NCBI GenBank assembly: GCA_017853245.1
Contig: JAFMJY010000016.1
Span: 1 to 33,271, forward strand
Direction: 5' to 3'
DNA: 33,271 nt
Origin: Burkholderiales bacterium
GTDB lineage: Bacteria > Pseudomonadota > Gammaproteobacteria > Burkholderiales > Usitatibacteraceae
Each line of letters begins with the position of its first letter. The stretch's first letter is position 1. A model generated the notes under the pieces. It was not told the DNA's origin. It ran no database searches and was given only the letters and a program-made list of their open reading frames with translations. The position numbers and the translations under genes are program-made. Of this stretch, positions 24,028 through 33,027 are shown one piece after another.

Positions 24028-27000
24028 TAGATCACTTCGACGTTTCGCTCCGAGAGCCACTCCGAGAGCGAGGCCAGAAGCGGCGCGGAGACCTTCACCC
24101 GAAAATCGTCCGGGAGCCTTAGGTCGCAGACGCCGCTCGCGTTGCGGTAGCGAATCGCTACCGGGCACTTGCCGCCAACGTGGGGCTGCAGCAGCGAGCG
24201 CAGCTTCGCCGAATCTGCCTGCCCGTTGATCGACAGGCGCAAAGCCTTGGCGTGGGTGGCGCGAATTTCCGCCACATCCCAGAGCTTGTCGGCAGTAAAG
24301 CGCAACCCGCCCGAGAAGTCATCCTGCGACGCCTTGCCCTGCAGCACCACCACCTGGTCTTCCTGGATGGCGGCACGCTTTTCGTGGAAGAGCTCGCCAA
24401 ACACCACGGCTTCGATCCGGGCAGTTCCATCGTCTAACGTGAGCACCGCCATGCGGCCCCGGCGCGAGTTGCGCGTCGTCACACCGTAGATCACGCCCGC
24501 AACCGTCTGCGGCTCGAAGGCCGGCTGCAGGCTCGCGAGCGGTGTGCGGGCCACCCGGCGCAACTCGTCCTTCCAGGCGGTGAACGGATGGCCGCTCAAG
24601 TAAAAGCCGAGGCTCTGCTTTTCGGCCAGCAGCCGCTCGCGCTCGGGCCACTCCGGCACGCGGGCGAGGGCGAAAACCTCGGCGGCGGCAGCCGTCGCGT
24701 CGCCAAAGAGGCTTGTCTGCTGGGCGTGAGCCGCGCCCTGCTCTGCCGCGTCGATGGCGGCGCCAAGCGAGGCGAGCAGCGCAGCCCGGTTGCGCTCCAC
24801 CGAGTCGAAGGCCCCCGCCTTGATCAACGCCTCGATGGCGCGCCGGTTCACAACGCGACGATCCACCCGCGCGCAGAAGTCCGCGATATCGCGAAATGCG
24901 CCGCCCGCCTCGCGCGCTGCAACGATGCTGGCGATGGCCTGCTCTCCGGTGCCCTTCACCGCCCCGAGCCCATAGCGCACCCGCCTCGCGTCGAGCGGCT
25001 GGAAGCGATACCCGCCCGTGTTGATGTCCGGAGGCAACACCTCCAGGCCGTTGCGCCGGGCGTCGTCGTAAACCACCTGCACCTTGTCGGTGTCGTTCAT
25101 CACCGCCGACAAGTTGGCCGCGCAAAATGCCGCCGCGTGGTGCGCCTTGAGGAACGCCGTCTGGTAGGCCACCAGCGCATACGCTGCCGAGTGGGACTTG
25201 TTGAACCCGTAGCCGGCGAACTTCTCCATCTGGTCGAAGAGGGTCGTGGCCCGCTCCGCGGCAAGCCCGCGCTCGGTGGCCCCCTTGAGAAAGATGGCGC
25301 GCTGCTTGGCCATCTCCTCCGGCTTCTTCTTTCCCATGGCACGGCGGAGCAGGTCCGCGCCGCCCAGGGTGTAGCCGCCGATGACCTGGGCAATGGTCAT
25401 CACGTGCTCCTGGTAGGTCATCACCCCGTAGGTGGGGTCGAGAATCTCCTTGAGCCTCGGGTCCAGGTACTCCCAGCGCGTGCGGCCGTGCTTGCGCTCA
25501 ATGAATTCCGGAATCAGGTCCATGGGGCCCGGGCGGTAGAGCGCATTCAAGGCGATCAGGTCTTCCAGGCGGTCCGGCCTCGCCTTCATGATGAGGTCTC
25601 GCATGCCGCGCGATTCAAACTGGAAGATCGCTACGGTGTTGCCGGAGGAGAACATCTTGTAGGCGGCGGGGTCGTCCAGCGGGATCGCATGGATGTCGAA
25701 GCCCGCCTCGCCCATCGCGCGGATATGGCGCTCGCTCTCGGCGATGATGGTGAGGGTGGTCAGGCCCAGGAAGTCGAACTTCACCAGGCCCGCCTTCTCG
25801 ACATCGTCCTTGTCGAACTGGCTGATGGTCGAGTGGGAGCCTTCGGCGCAATACAAGGGCGCGAAGTCCGTGAGCTTGCCGGGCGCAATCAGCACGCCGC
25901 CCGCGTGCATGCCCACGTTTCGGGTGAGCCCCTCGAGCGCACGCGCAAGGCGCATGAGCTCGCCCACCTCTTCCTGCTCCGCCACCAGCTTGGCGAGCTG
26001 GGGCTCCACCTCGAGCGCCTTCTCGAGCGTCATGCCGAGCTCGAAGGGGATCAGCTTGGCGATGCGGTCGACTTCGCCGAACCCCATGCCGAGCACGCGG
26101 CCGACATCGCGCACCACCGCCTTCGCGGCCATGGTGCCGAAGGTGGCGATTTGCGAAACCGACTGGGCGCCGTACTTTTCCTTCACGTAGTCGATTACCC
26201 GGTCTCGGCCTTCCTGGCAGAAGTCGATGTCGAAGTCGGGCATCGAGATGCGCTCGGGGTTCAGGAAGCGCTCGAAGAGCAGGTCGTAGCGCAGCGGGTC
26301 GAGCCCGGTGATGCCGAGCGAATAGGCGACCAGGGAGCCGGCGCCGGAACCGCGACCCGGGCCGACGGGAACGCCGTTGCGCTTTGCCCAGCCAATGAAA
26401 TCCGCGACGATCAAAAAGTAGCCCGGGAAGTCCATCTGGACGATGGTGCGCACCTCGTACTCGAGCCGCTCCACGTAGCGGGGGCGCGCCGCCTCGCGCT
26501 CAGCGGAATACGGGTACAACTCCTCGAGCCGCACCTCCAGCCCGCGCATGGCTTCGTCGTGCAGGTGCTCCGCCACGCTTCGCCCGGCGGGCACCGGAAA
26601 CGCAGGCAAGTGGGTTCCACCCAGCTTGAACTCGAAGGCACAGCGCCTTGCAACATGCACGGCGTTCTCGAGCGCCTCGGGAAGATCCGGGAACAGCTCG
26701 GCCATCTGCGCCTGCGTCTTGAAATGCTGTGACGGCAAAAAATCCTTCGGGCGCCTCGGGTCTGCCAGCACGTAGCCCTGGGCAATGCACACCCGGGCCT
26801 CATGCGCAGTGAACTCCTCCGGGCGGACAAACTGGATGGGGTGCGTGGCCACGACCGGCAACTTGAGCTTGCCGGCAAGCGCCACGGCAGCGTCCACATA
26901 AGGTGCACTGCGCGCCGGGTCCGCGCGTTGCAACTCGATGTAATAGGCGTCCGGGAAATCGGCCGCCCACGCCTTCGCCAGCTCCGCGGCTTCCCTCGCC

Positions 27001-27437
27001 CTGCCCGCAAGCAGCGCGGCGCCGACATCACCTGCCTCTGCACCGGAGAGCACGATCAGCCCCTGCACACCGCTCAGCCAATCCCGCTTGAGCTCGGCAC
27101 GCCCGCGCCAGAGGTTCTCCGCGTAGGCGCGCGTGAGCAGGTCGCAGAGGGCCAGGTAGCCGCTCTCGTTCCGGCAGAGCAGAACCACCCGATGCGGATG
27201 ATCCCGATTGCGCTCGTTGGTGATCGCCACGTCGCAACCGATGACCGGCTGCACGCCCTTCGCGCGCGCGGCGAGATGGAACTTGACCGCCCCAAAGAGG
27301 TTGCCCGCATCAGTGATGGCGAGCGCCGGCATGCCGTCGGCTGCCGCCGCAGCCACCCCTTCGTCGACCCGGACGATGCCGTCCACGATCGAATATTCGG
27401 AGTGCAGCCGGAGGTGGACGAACTGCGTGGGGGACAT
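24024..27437 (-). CDS. dnaE: DNA polymerase III alpha subunit
   Basis: DnaE is the replicative polymerase subunit. The 1137-residue protein has an N-terminal PHP domain (FVHLRLHSEYSIVDGIVRV) and the C-family polymerase palm with catalytic aspartates in PDFDIDFCQEGRD (about residue 400) and VKFDFLGLTTL (about 554). The fingers and thumb contain YQEHVMTIAQVIGGYTLGGADLLRRAMGKKK and MEKFAGYGFNKSHSAAYA. A helix-hairpin-helix region and a C-terminal OB fold follow (VAGVIYGVTTRNSRRGRMAVLTLDDGT). The final 100 residues are tau-binding-like. ATG 27437 gives the family N-terminus; a TTG at 27452 is in frame. The PHP and length fit DnaE1, not the shorter error-prone DnaE2. Confidence 0.97.
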   Translation of the reverse strand: MSPTQFVHLRLHSEYSIVDGIVRVDEGVAAAAADGMPALAITDAGNLFGAVKFHLAARAKGVQPVIGCDVAITNERNRDHPHRVVLLCRNESGYLALCDLLTRAYAENLWRGRAELKRDWLSGVQGLIVLSGAEAGDVGAALLAGRAREAAELAKAWAADFPDAYYIELQRADPARSAPYVDAAVALAGKLKLPVVATHPIQFVRPEEFTAHEARVCIAQGYVLADPRRPKDFLPSQHFKTQAQMAELFPDLPEALENAVHVARRCAFEFKLGGTHLPAFPVPAGRSVAEHLHDEAMRGLEVRLEELYPYSAEREAARPRYVERLEYEVRTIVQMDFPGYFLIVADFIGWAKRNGVPVGPGRGSGAGSLVAYSLGITGLDPLRYDLLFERFLNPERISMPDFDIDFCQEGRDRVIDYVKEKYGAQSVSQIATFGTMAAKAVVRDVGRVLGMGFGEVDRIAKLIPFELGMTLEKALEVEPQLAKLVAEQEEVGELMRLARALEGLTRNVGMHAGGVLIAPGKLTDFAPLYCAEGSHSTISQFDKDDVEKAGLVKFDFLGLTTLTIIAESERHIRAMGEAGFDIHAIPLDDPAAYKMFSSGNTVAIFQFESRGMRDLIMKARPDRLEDLIALNALYRPGPMDLIPEFIERKHGRTRWEYLDPRLKEILDPTYGVMTYQEHVMTIAQVIGGYTLGGADLLRRAMGKKKPEEMAKQRAIFLKGATERGLAAERATTLFDQMEKFAGYGFNKSHSAAYALVAYQTAFLKAHHAAAFCAANLSAVMNDTDKVQVVYDDARRNGLEVLPPDINTGGYRFQPLDARRVRYGLGAVKGTGEQAIASIVAAREAGGAFRDIADFCARVDRRVVNRRAIEALIKAGAFDSVERNRAALLASLGAAIDAAEQGAAHAQQTSLFGDATAAAAEVFALARVPEWPERERLLAEKQSLGFYLSGHPFTAWKDELRRVARTPLASLQPAFEPQTVAGVIYGVTTRNSRRGRMAVLTLDDGTARIEAVVFGELFHEKRAAIQEDQVVVLQGKASQDDFSGGLRFTADKLWDVAEIRATHAKALRLSINGQADSAKLRSLLQPHVGGKCPVAIRYRNASGVCDLRLPDDFRVKVSAPLLASLSEWLSERNVEVIY

Positions 27438-27488
27438 GCGGATTGGCGGCAAGGGAAGCGACCGAATTTTACACCCCGCCGCCGGGGC

Positions 27489-27983
<495 letters not shown>

Positions 27984-28040
27984 CTACCGCATTTGCCGGG
28001 TGCTTTACACTCGCCGCTTTCCTCTGCCGAGCCCGATCCC

Positions 28041-28697
28041 ATGACCCGCCCTGCCCGACTGACACTTGCCGAAGAGCTGGCTCTCCTCGCCCTGGATGAC
28101 GACTCCGGCAAGGTGATCGACCTGCCCGCGTTCGCCCTCGAGTCGGCCCTCGCCGCAGCCATCGTCATGGAGCTGAGCCTCGAGGGACGGATCGACACGG
28201 ACCCGGAGAAGCTCTGGGTCATTCAGCCGCAAATGACCGGGGACCCGATCCTCGATGGCGCGCTCAGCCAGATCGTGAAGGAAAAGGCTCCGCAGCCGGC
28301 CGCCCATTGGCTTCGCCACTTCGCCAGACCGCAGCTCGAGGACGACGTCATCGCCCGCCTGGTGGCGCGCGGCATCGTGCGGTCCGAGGAAAGGCGCTTG
28401 CTCTGGGTCTTCAAGACGCGGGTGTACCCGCCCGCAAGCGGCCTGGAGGAAAAGGAGGTCCGCACCCGGATCCTCGCCCTGCTCGAGGGAAACGACATTC
28501 CCTCCCCGCGCGACGCGCTTCTCGTCGGCCTCATGCGCTCCTCCGGCATCCTGCGCCGCCTGCTGTCGGCCGCCGATTACGAGCGCCTGCGCGAGCGGAT
28601 CGACCATCTCGCCCAGCTGGAGCATGTGAGCCGGGAGCTGAGCAGCACGCTCACGGAACTGCAGGTCGCTCTCGCCCGCACCTACGTCGCGGGCTGA
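28041..28697 (+). CDS. GPP34 (Golgi phosphoprotein 3-like) domain protein
   Basis: A 218-residue protein of the GPP34 superfamily, named after eukaryotic GOLPH3, a phosphoinositide-binding Golgi protein. Bacterial members are mostly uncharacterised. The N-terminus LTLAEELALLALDDDSGKV is the best family match, followed by AAAIVMELSLEGRIDTD and the alternating helical pattern ARLVARGIVRSEERR and RIDHLAQLEHVSRELSSTL. No signal peptide or membrane span is seen, so it is probably cytosolic or peripheral on the membrane. The final 16 bases overlap the convergent permease gene. The Shine-Dalgarno is weak. The function is unknown. Confidence 0.82.
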   Translation: MTRPARLTLAEELALLALDDDSGKVIDLPAFALESALAAAIVMELSLEGRIDTDPEKLWVIQPQMTGDPILDGALSQIVKEKAPQPAAHWLRHFARPQLEDDVIARLVARGIVRSEERRLLWVFKTRVYPPASGLEEKEVRTRILALLEGNDIPSPRDALLVGLMRSSGILRRLLSAADYERLRERIDHLAQLEHVSRELSSTLTELQVALARTYVAG

Positions 28698-30292
28698 AGG
28701 CCCCGAAAGGCCCTGTCGGGCGGCGCTGCGTCGCGCCGCAGCCGCCACAGCAGCACCCCGATCGCCGGCAGTGCCATCACCTGCGAGATGAGCGCCCACG
28801 GGGCGATGCGCTGTTCCGCCTGGAAGCGGGCAAGCGTGTGAATCTTGAGGGACACCGCCTCGAAATCGAAGGGCTGGAGCGTGCTGGCGAGCTCCAACTC
28901 CTTCATCGATTCCACGAACACCAGCGCCGCGCCCAGGGCGATGGCAGGCATGTGAAAGCGCAGCGTGTGCCAGACGCGCGAGGCCACGCCTGGGGCATAC
29001 AACTGCAGCGTGTCGCGGGCTGAAGGTGGCTCCCGCAACAGCGTGTCCATCACTGGCAGCAGGATGAACGGGGCGAATTTCACGCACTGCGCCGCAATGA
29101 CCAGCAGCGGCCCGTCCCGCCAGGAACCCAGCAGTCGCGCGCCCACGCTGCCATCACCGCTCGCCACCACCCAGGCCAAGGCAAACGCCATCGGCGGGAA
29201 AAAAAGGTTTGCGGACAGCAGCCAGAAGGAGCCGCTCGCCCGCAGCCCAGCCTCCCCGGGCCGGATGGCAAGCACCGAGACGGCAGCGAACAGCGAGAGA
29301 ACCGCGCAGACAGCCAGGCAGTTGACGAACGTCTCCAGCGCCACATCGAACACCTTGAGGAGGGCGGGGGCTCGGATGTCGAGCGCGTGGGAGACGTACC
29401 AGGCCTCGGGAACCAGGAAACCCAGCACGAAGACCAGTCCAGCCAGCGCCCAGGCGCCAAGCGTGATCCCCCAGGGCGGCGCGAGCCGCGAAAGCGCCGC
29501 CTGGGCCCGGAGGAGGTCCGGCGGCTGCTGCGGAACGAAGCGCCGCCAGAGCACGAGGCACAGCACGGCGAACACGAGGCCGGGAATCGCGCTCATTGCG
29601 GCAAGCGCTGCGCCGACCGCGTCGCTGTGCGACCCCGCCCAGATCTGCTTGAACGAGACGCCAAACGTGTTCAGCCCGTTGCGGGCCGCGCAGCCGTAGT
29701 CCCCGAAGGCGCGGGCCGCGGAGAAGAGCGCCCCGGCGGCGATCGGCCCCGTCAGCAGCTTGAGCCGCACGCGGAAAAACGCCGAGGCCGCGGAATGACC
29801 ACAGACCCGCGCAGCCTCCTCGTAGGCCAGAGGCAGGCGCGCAAGCGCGATGCGAAGGATCAGATAGGCAATGGGCAGGCTCGCCAACCCCACCTGCACC
29901 GCCATGGCGACGGCACCGTCGACAAACCGGAACTGCAGGATGTTTACCCACGCGCCGGCTGCCGTGTAGGGCGCGAACAGCAGCGGGCTCAGGATCATCA
30001 CCTCGAGCGCCAGGCGCCCGCGGATCGCGTAGCGCTCCAGCGCCAGGGCCAGCGGGATCGCGCCGGCGAGGCTCACGGCTGCGCTCAGGGCTGACACCTG
30101 GAGAGTCAACAGCAACTGGCTGACGAAGGCGTCACTCAGCGCGAGGCTCAGCCAGCGGCCGGACTCCGACGCGTGGCGCAGCGTGAATACCCCGAGGATG
30201 GCGCCCGGGCCAAACGCGGCGGCGGCCACCGCGAACATCACCGCAACCGCAACAGCCGTGCCCGCCCTGCCCGTCCCGAACGACCTCGTCAC
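28682..30292 (-). CDS. ferric-iron-type ABC transporter permease, fused two-domain (FbpB-like)
   Basis: A 536-residue permease with two consecutive membrane halves, as in FbpB/AfuB/ThiP proteins. The first half has an EAA-type loop (EEAARVCGHSAASAFFRVRLKLLTGPIAAGALFSAARAFGDYG). The second has YAPGVASRVWHTLRFHMPAIALGAALVFVESMKELELASTLQPFDFEAVSLKI, which closely follows the iron-permease pattern. About a dozen hydrophobic helices are visible. It starts 18 bases after the binding-protein gene and is the last gene of the eboE-eboC-ABC run. Its stop codon lies inside the 3' end of the convergent GPP34 gene. The iron assignment rests on the partner binding protein; thiamine or another ligand is possible. 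Confidence 0.88.
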   Translation of the reverse strand: MTRSFGTGRAGTAVAVAVMFAVAAAAFGPGAILGVFTLRHASESGRWLSLALSDAFVSQLLLTLQVSALSAAVSLAGAIPLALALERYAIRGRLALEVMILSPLLFAPYTAAGAWVNILQFRFVDGAVAMAVQVGLASLPIAYLILRIALARLPLAYEEAARVCGHSAASAFFRVRLKLLTGPIAAGALFSAARAFGDYGCAARNGLNTFGVSFKQIWAGSHSDAVGAALAAMSAIPGLVFAVLCLVLWRRFVPQQPPDLLRAQAALSRLAPPWGITLGAWALAGLVFVLGFLVPEAWYVSHALDIRAPALLKVFDVALETFVNCLAVCAVLSLFAAVSVLAIRPGEAGLRASGSFWLLSANLFFPPMAFALAWVVASGDGSVGARLLGSWRDGPLLVIAAQCVKFAPFILLPVMDTLLREPPSARDTLQLYAPGVASRVWHTLRFHMPAIALGAALVFVESMKELELASTLQPFDFEAVSLKIHTLARFQAEQRIAPWALISQVMALPAIGVLLWRLRRDAAPPDRAFRGLQPAT

Positions 30293-30310
30293 GATTGCGT
30301 CAGCGGCGTG

Positions 30311-31369
30311 TCACGACGCCGGGCCCTTGTCGAAGCCCACCTCGTTCACGATCTTGATGGCCGCCTCGCGGCTGGAAGCCATGCGCCCCAGGTCCACCCA
30401 CTGGATCTTGAAGCGCCCGTCCTTCAGGCCCTGCCCCTTCCCCACCGCGATCATCGACGGGTGCGCGGGAACCGAGGGGAGCACGGAGTACTGCGGGGTG
30501 CGCTCCACCATCGAAGCCTGCACCTTCGGCGTGACCAGGAAAGCCGCAAGGCGTTCGGCCAGCTCGCGATTGCTGGCCACCTTGGTGATCGCCACCCCCG
30601 ACCGCATGATGAACGTGCCGCGGCCCGACTGGTCCGGGAAGATCACCTGAATCGCGTCCGCCCACGGCTTCTGGGCGGGGCTCGCCAGCATCTTGGGGTA
30701 GTAGTAACTATTGATGAGGGCCAGGTCGCAGACACCCTGGGCAATGCCAGCTGCCTGTTCCCGGTCGTTGCCCTTCGGCGCTCGGGCGAGGTTGGCCGCC
30801 ATGCCGCCGATGACTGCCCGAGCCTTGTCCTCTCCCCAGGAAGCAATGAACTGGTCGAAGAGCGCGATGTTGTAATCGTGGAGGCCGCTTCGAATGCAGA
30901 GCTTGCCTTTCCATTGCGGCTTGGCAAGGTCTTCGTACGATTGGATTGCATCCGGCGCCACCCGCGACCGCGAGGCGATGATGGCCCGGGCCCGGTAGGC
31001 ATCGACGAAATACGTGCCGTCCGGGTCGCGAAACTCGGGCGGCACGGCCTGCAGCGCCTTCGGCGACATGGGCGAGAGCAACCCGCGCCGCTTCGCCTGC
31101 TCGAGGAGGCCAACCTCGAGGGTGATGACCACGTCTGCCTCGGACGGGCGGCTGCTCATCCGGGCGAGAAGCCCCTGGTCGATGAAGACCACCTTGACCT
31201 GCGCCCCGCTCTCCTTCTCGAACGCCTCGAGCACCGCCCGGATCGGGCCGTCGTCCGTGCGATCCGTGAGCACGCGAAGCTCGGCCGCCTCGGCGGAAAG
31301 CGCCGCACACAGGGATGCCGAGGCCATGGCAAGGCGGGCCCAATTCGTTTTCAGCACGGCAGACAACAC
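30311..31369 (-). CDS. ferric-iron-type ABC substrate-binding protein (FutA/FbpA-like)
   Basis: A 352-residue exported binding protein. A signal peptide (VLSAVLKTNWARLAMASASLCAALSAEAA) precedes the mature ELRVLTDRTDD. The body follows the FutA/FbpA iron family: IRSGLHDYNIAL, PKGNDREQAAGIAQGVCDLALINSYYYPKML, IFPDQSGRGTFIMRSG and KIVNEVGF. The ligand tyrosines of DYN and the YY pair are kept. The family's N-terminal SxRHY motif, which supplies a His/Tyr ligand, reads TDRTDD here. GTG 31369 was chosen because AAGGAGA lies nine bases upstream; GTG 31357 is possible. Between ATPase and permease genes it completes one importer. The ligand is probably Fe(III), but the altered site leaves some doubt. 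Confidence 0.87.
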   Translation of the reverse strand: MLSAVLKTNWARLAMASASLCAALSAEAAELRVLTDRTDDGPIRAVLEAFEKESGAQVKVVFIDQGLLARMSSRPSEADVVITLEVGLLEQAKRRGLLSPMSPKALQAVPPEFRDPDGTYFVDAYRARAIIASRSRVAPDAIQSYEDLAKPQWKGKLCIRSGLHDYNIALFDQFIASWGEDKARAVIGGMAANLARAPKGNDREQAAGIAQGVCDLALINSYYYPKMLASPAQKPWADAIQVIFPDQSGRGTFIMRSGVAITKVASNRELAERLAAFLVTPKVQASMVERTPQYSVLPSVPAHPSMIAVGKGQGLKDGRFKIQWVDLGRMASSREAAIKIVNEVGFDKGPAS

Positions 31370-31406
31370 GGAACAGTTCTCCTTCAAGTCGATGGGGTTC
31401 GGGCCG

Positions 31407-32147
31407 TCAGGGCTGCCGGGCGACGGACAGGAATGTCGAAGCCCACTCCCCGCAGGAGCCGGCCGCAATATCGCCAAACGCCCCGTCGGCGGCGATTCGA
31501 CCGTCTTTCATCAAAACGGTTCGGTCAGCCAGGTCGAGCGCATCGGCGGGGTCATGGCTCACCAGAAGCACGGCGCAGTCCGGCCCGCCGCCCTCTCGCA
31601 GGCGATCGCCCAGGCGTACGATGAGATCGCGCCGGTTGAGCCGGTCCACGTTCGCAAAGGGCTCGTCGAGCAGCAGCAACCGGCAGCGCCGTGCGAGAGC
31701 GCGAGCGAGCGCGACCCGCTGCGCCTCACCGCCGGAAAGCTGCCACACGCGCCGGGACTCGAAGCCGGCGAGCCCGACGTCCTGTAGACAGCGGTGCCCT
31801 CGGTCAGCCACGTCCGCCTTCGGGCCCTGCAGCCCCAGGGTGGTGTTTTGCAGCACCGTGAGATGGGGCAGCAACGCGGGGTACTGGAAAGCCATCGCGA
31901 GGCCCCGCGCCTCCACCGGTACCCGGTGCAGGCCCGCCTCGCTCGCCAGCTGGCCCGACAAGTGGATCGAGCCGCCGTCGAGCACCTCGAGCCCCGCGCA
32001 CAGGCGCATCAGCGAGGTCTTGCCGCTGCCGGACGGCCCGAGGATCGCAACGGTTGATCCGGGCGCCACGTCGAGGCTCACCCGATCCACGGCACGCTTG
32101 CCACCTGCCAGGAACGTGGCCTCGCGAATGGAGACGACGGGGGTCAT
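31407..32147 (-). CDS. ABC transporter ATP-binding protein (FbpC-like)
   Basis: A 246-residue ATPase that should power the importer formed with the binding protein and the fused permease downstream. It has Walker A GPSGSGKT (37-44), Q-loop FQYPALLPHLTVLQN, signature LSGGEAQRVALARAL, Walker B LLLLDEPFANVD and the switch histidine in LVSHDPADAL. It lacks the long C-terminal TOBE extension of FbpC/PotA-type ATPases, so it is short, like ThiQ. ATG 32147 starts 10 bases after the eboC stop, and in-frame sequence upstream lies inside eboC. The tight spacing suggests a single operon with the Ebo genes. Confidence 0.9.
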   Translation of the reverse strand: MTPVVSIREATFLAGGKRAVDRVSLDVAPGSTVAILGPSGSGKTSLMRLCAGLEVLDGGSIHLSGQLASEAGLHRVPVEARGLAMAFQYPALLPHLTVLQNTTLGLQGPKADVADRGHRCLQDVGLAGFESRRVWQLSGGEAQRVALARALARRCRLLLLDEPFANVDRLNRRDLIVRLGDRLREGGGPDCAVLLVSHDPADALDLADRTVLMKDGRIAADGAFGDIAAGSCGEWASTFLSVARQP

Positions 32148-32157
32148 GGGCAGCCCA

Positions 32158-33027
32158 TCAGGTTGGCTGCACGTGGCGCTGGAAGAGGCGGGTGCCAATG
32201 AAGCAGGCCACCGCCACCAACCCCAGAACCGGCTTGCCCAGGATGGCCAGCAACAGCGCATCCCACAGGCAGATGCCCGCGATGAGGCAACCCACGCCTT
32301 GCGGCACGTCACCCGGTTGGCGCCGCCACAGGAGGCGAACCGCCCACGCCACCCACGCGACGAACGCCACCCAGAAAACCAGCGCGAGCGGATCGGCCAT
32401 CGCCTGCCATCCCGCCCAGACAGCGGGAACACCCAGCGGCACCAGGGGCCAGCCCGACGTGAGGCGATTCAAGTGCTCCTGGCGGGCGAGGTACGTGAGC
32501 CCCGCGACGTAACAAACGAGCAGCAGCCCGGGCAACCAGGCACCCGCTGCCGTCTCCGACACTGCCACGGCAGCCACCACGTAGATGAGGCCCCGGCAGG
32601 TTCCCATCACCACCGGCGCGAGCGGGTTGCCCTTGTGGCGCCAGTCGTAGAAGACGATGGCGCTCGCGAGGACGAGCCCAGCTGCAAAAGGGCGCAACCC
32701 GGACCCCGGTTGGCCCAGGGTCCCGGCAACAAACAGGACGGCCAGCGCCGCCGCCAGCATGCCGAAGCCCCAGCCGAACACCGCGCGGCGACTCACCTCG
32801 CCAGCCGGAATGGGCCGGTCAGGCCGATGCTGGGTGTCGAAGGGAACATCGAAGGCATCGTTCAGGAACATGCCCCCGAGGTACGCGAGCGACACGGCGA
32901 CGATCACGAGCGCGACGCGCCAGTCGACCGGATCGGCCCCCACCGCCACGGTGCCGACGAGAACGTTGCCCCATACGGTGGGCAGGTTCGATGTGCGCCC
33001 CAGGGTGAGCGCTGTTTGCAGCCTCAT
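32158..33027 (-). CDS. eboC: UbiA-family prenyltransferase EboC
   Basis: A 289-residue integral membrane prenyltransferase of the UbiA superfamily. The first Asp-rich motif NDAFDVPFD (56-64) is followed by QHRPDRPIPAGEVSRR, and a second polar motif is YDWRHKGNPLAPVVMGTCRG. Seven to nine hydrophobic helices are visible. The name EboC is given because the gene overlaps the 3' end of a recognisable eboE by four bases (ATGA), and Ebo clusters pair these two families. Ebo genes are known from cyanobacteria, some algal plastids and scattered bacteria, where they are linked to trafficking or synthesis of a secondary metabolite. The prenyl acceptor is unknown. Generic UbiA prenyltransferase is the fallback call. 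Confidence 0.85.
   Translation of the reverse strand: MRLQTALTLGRTSNLPTVWGNVLVGTVAVGADPVDWRVALVIVAVSLAYLGGMFLNDAFDVPFDTQHRPDRPIPAGEVSRRAVFGWGFGMLAAALAVLFVAGTLGQPGSGLRPFAAGLVLASAIVFYDWRHKGNPLAPVVMGTCRGLIYVVAAVAVSETAAGAWLPGLLLVCYVAGLTYLARQEHLNRLTSGWPLVPLGVPAVWAGWQAMADPLALVFWVAFVAWVAWAVRLLWRRQPGDVPQGVGCLIAGICLWDALLLAILGKPVLGLVAVACFIGTRLFQRHVQPT

Noticed and set aside
24588-26732. A 714-codon open frame on the plus strand, antisense to dnaE
   Set aside because: It is a GC-rich shadow frame. Its translation is rich in His, Arg, Leu and Val and has no domain, while the opposite strand is unmistakably DnaE.
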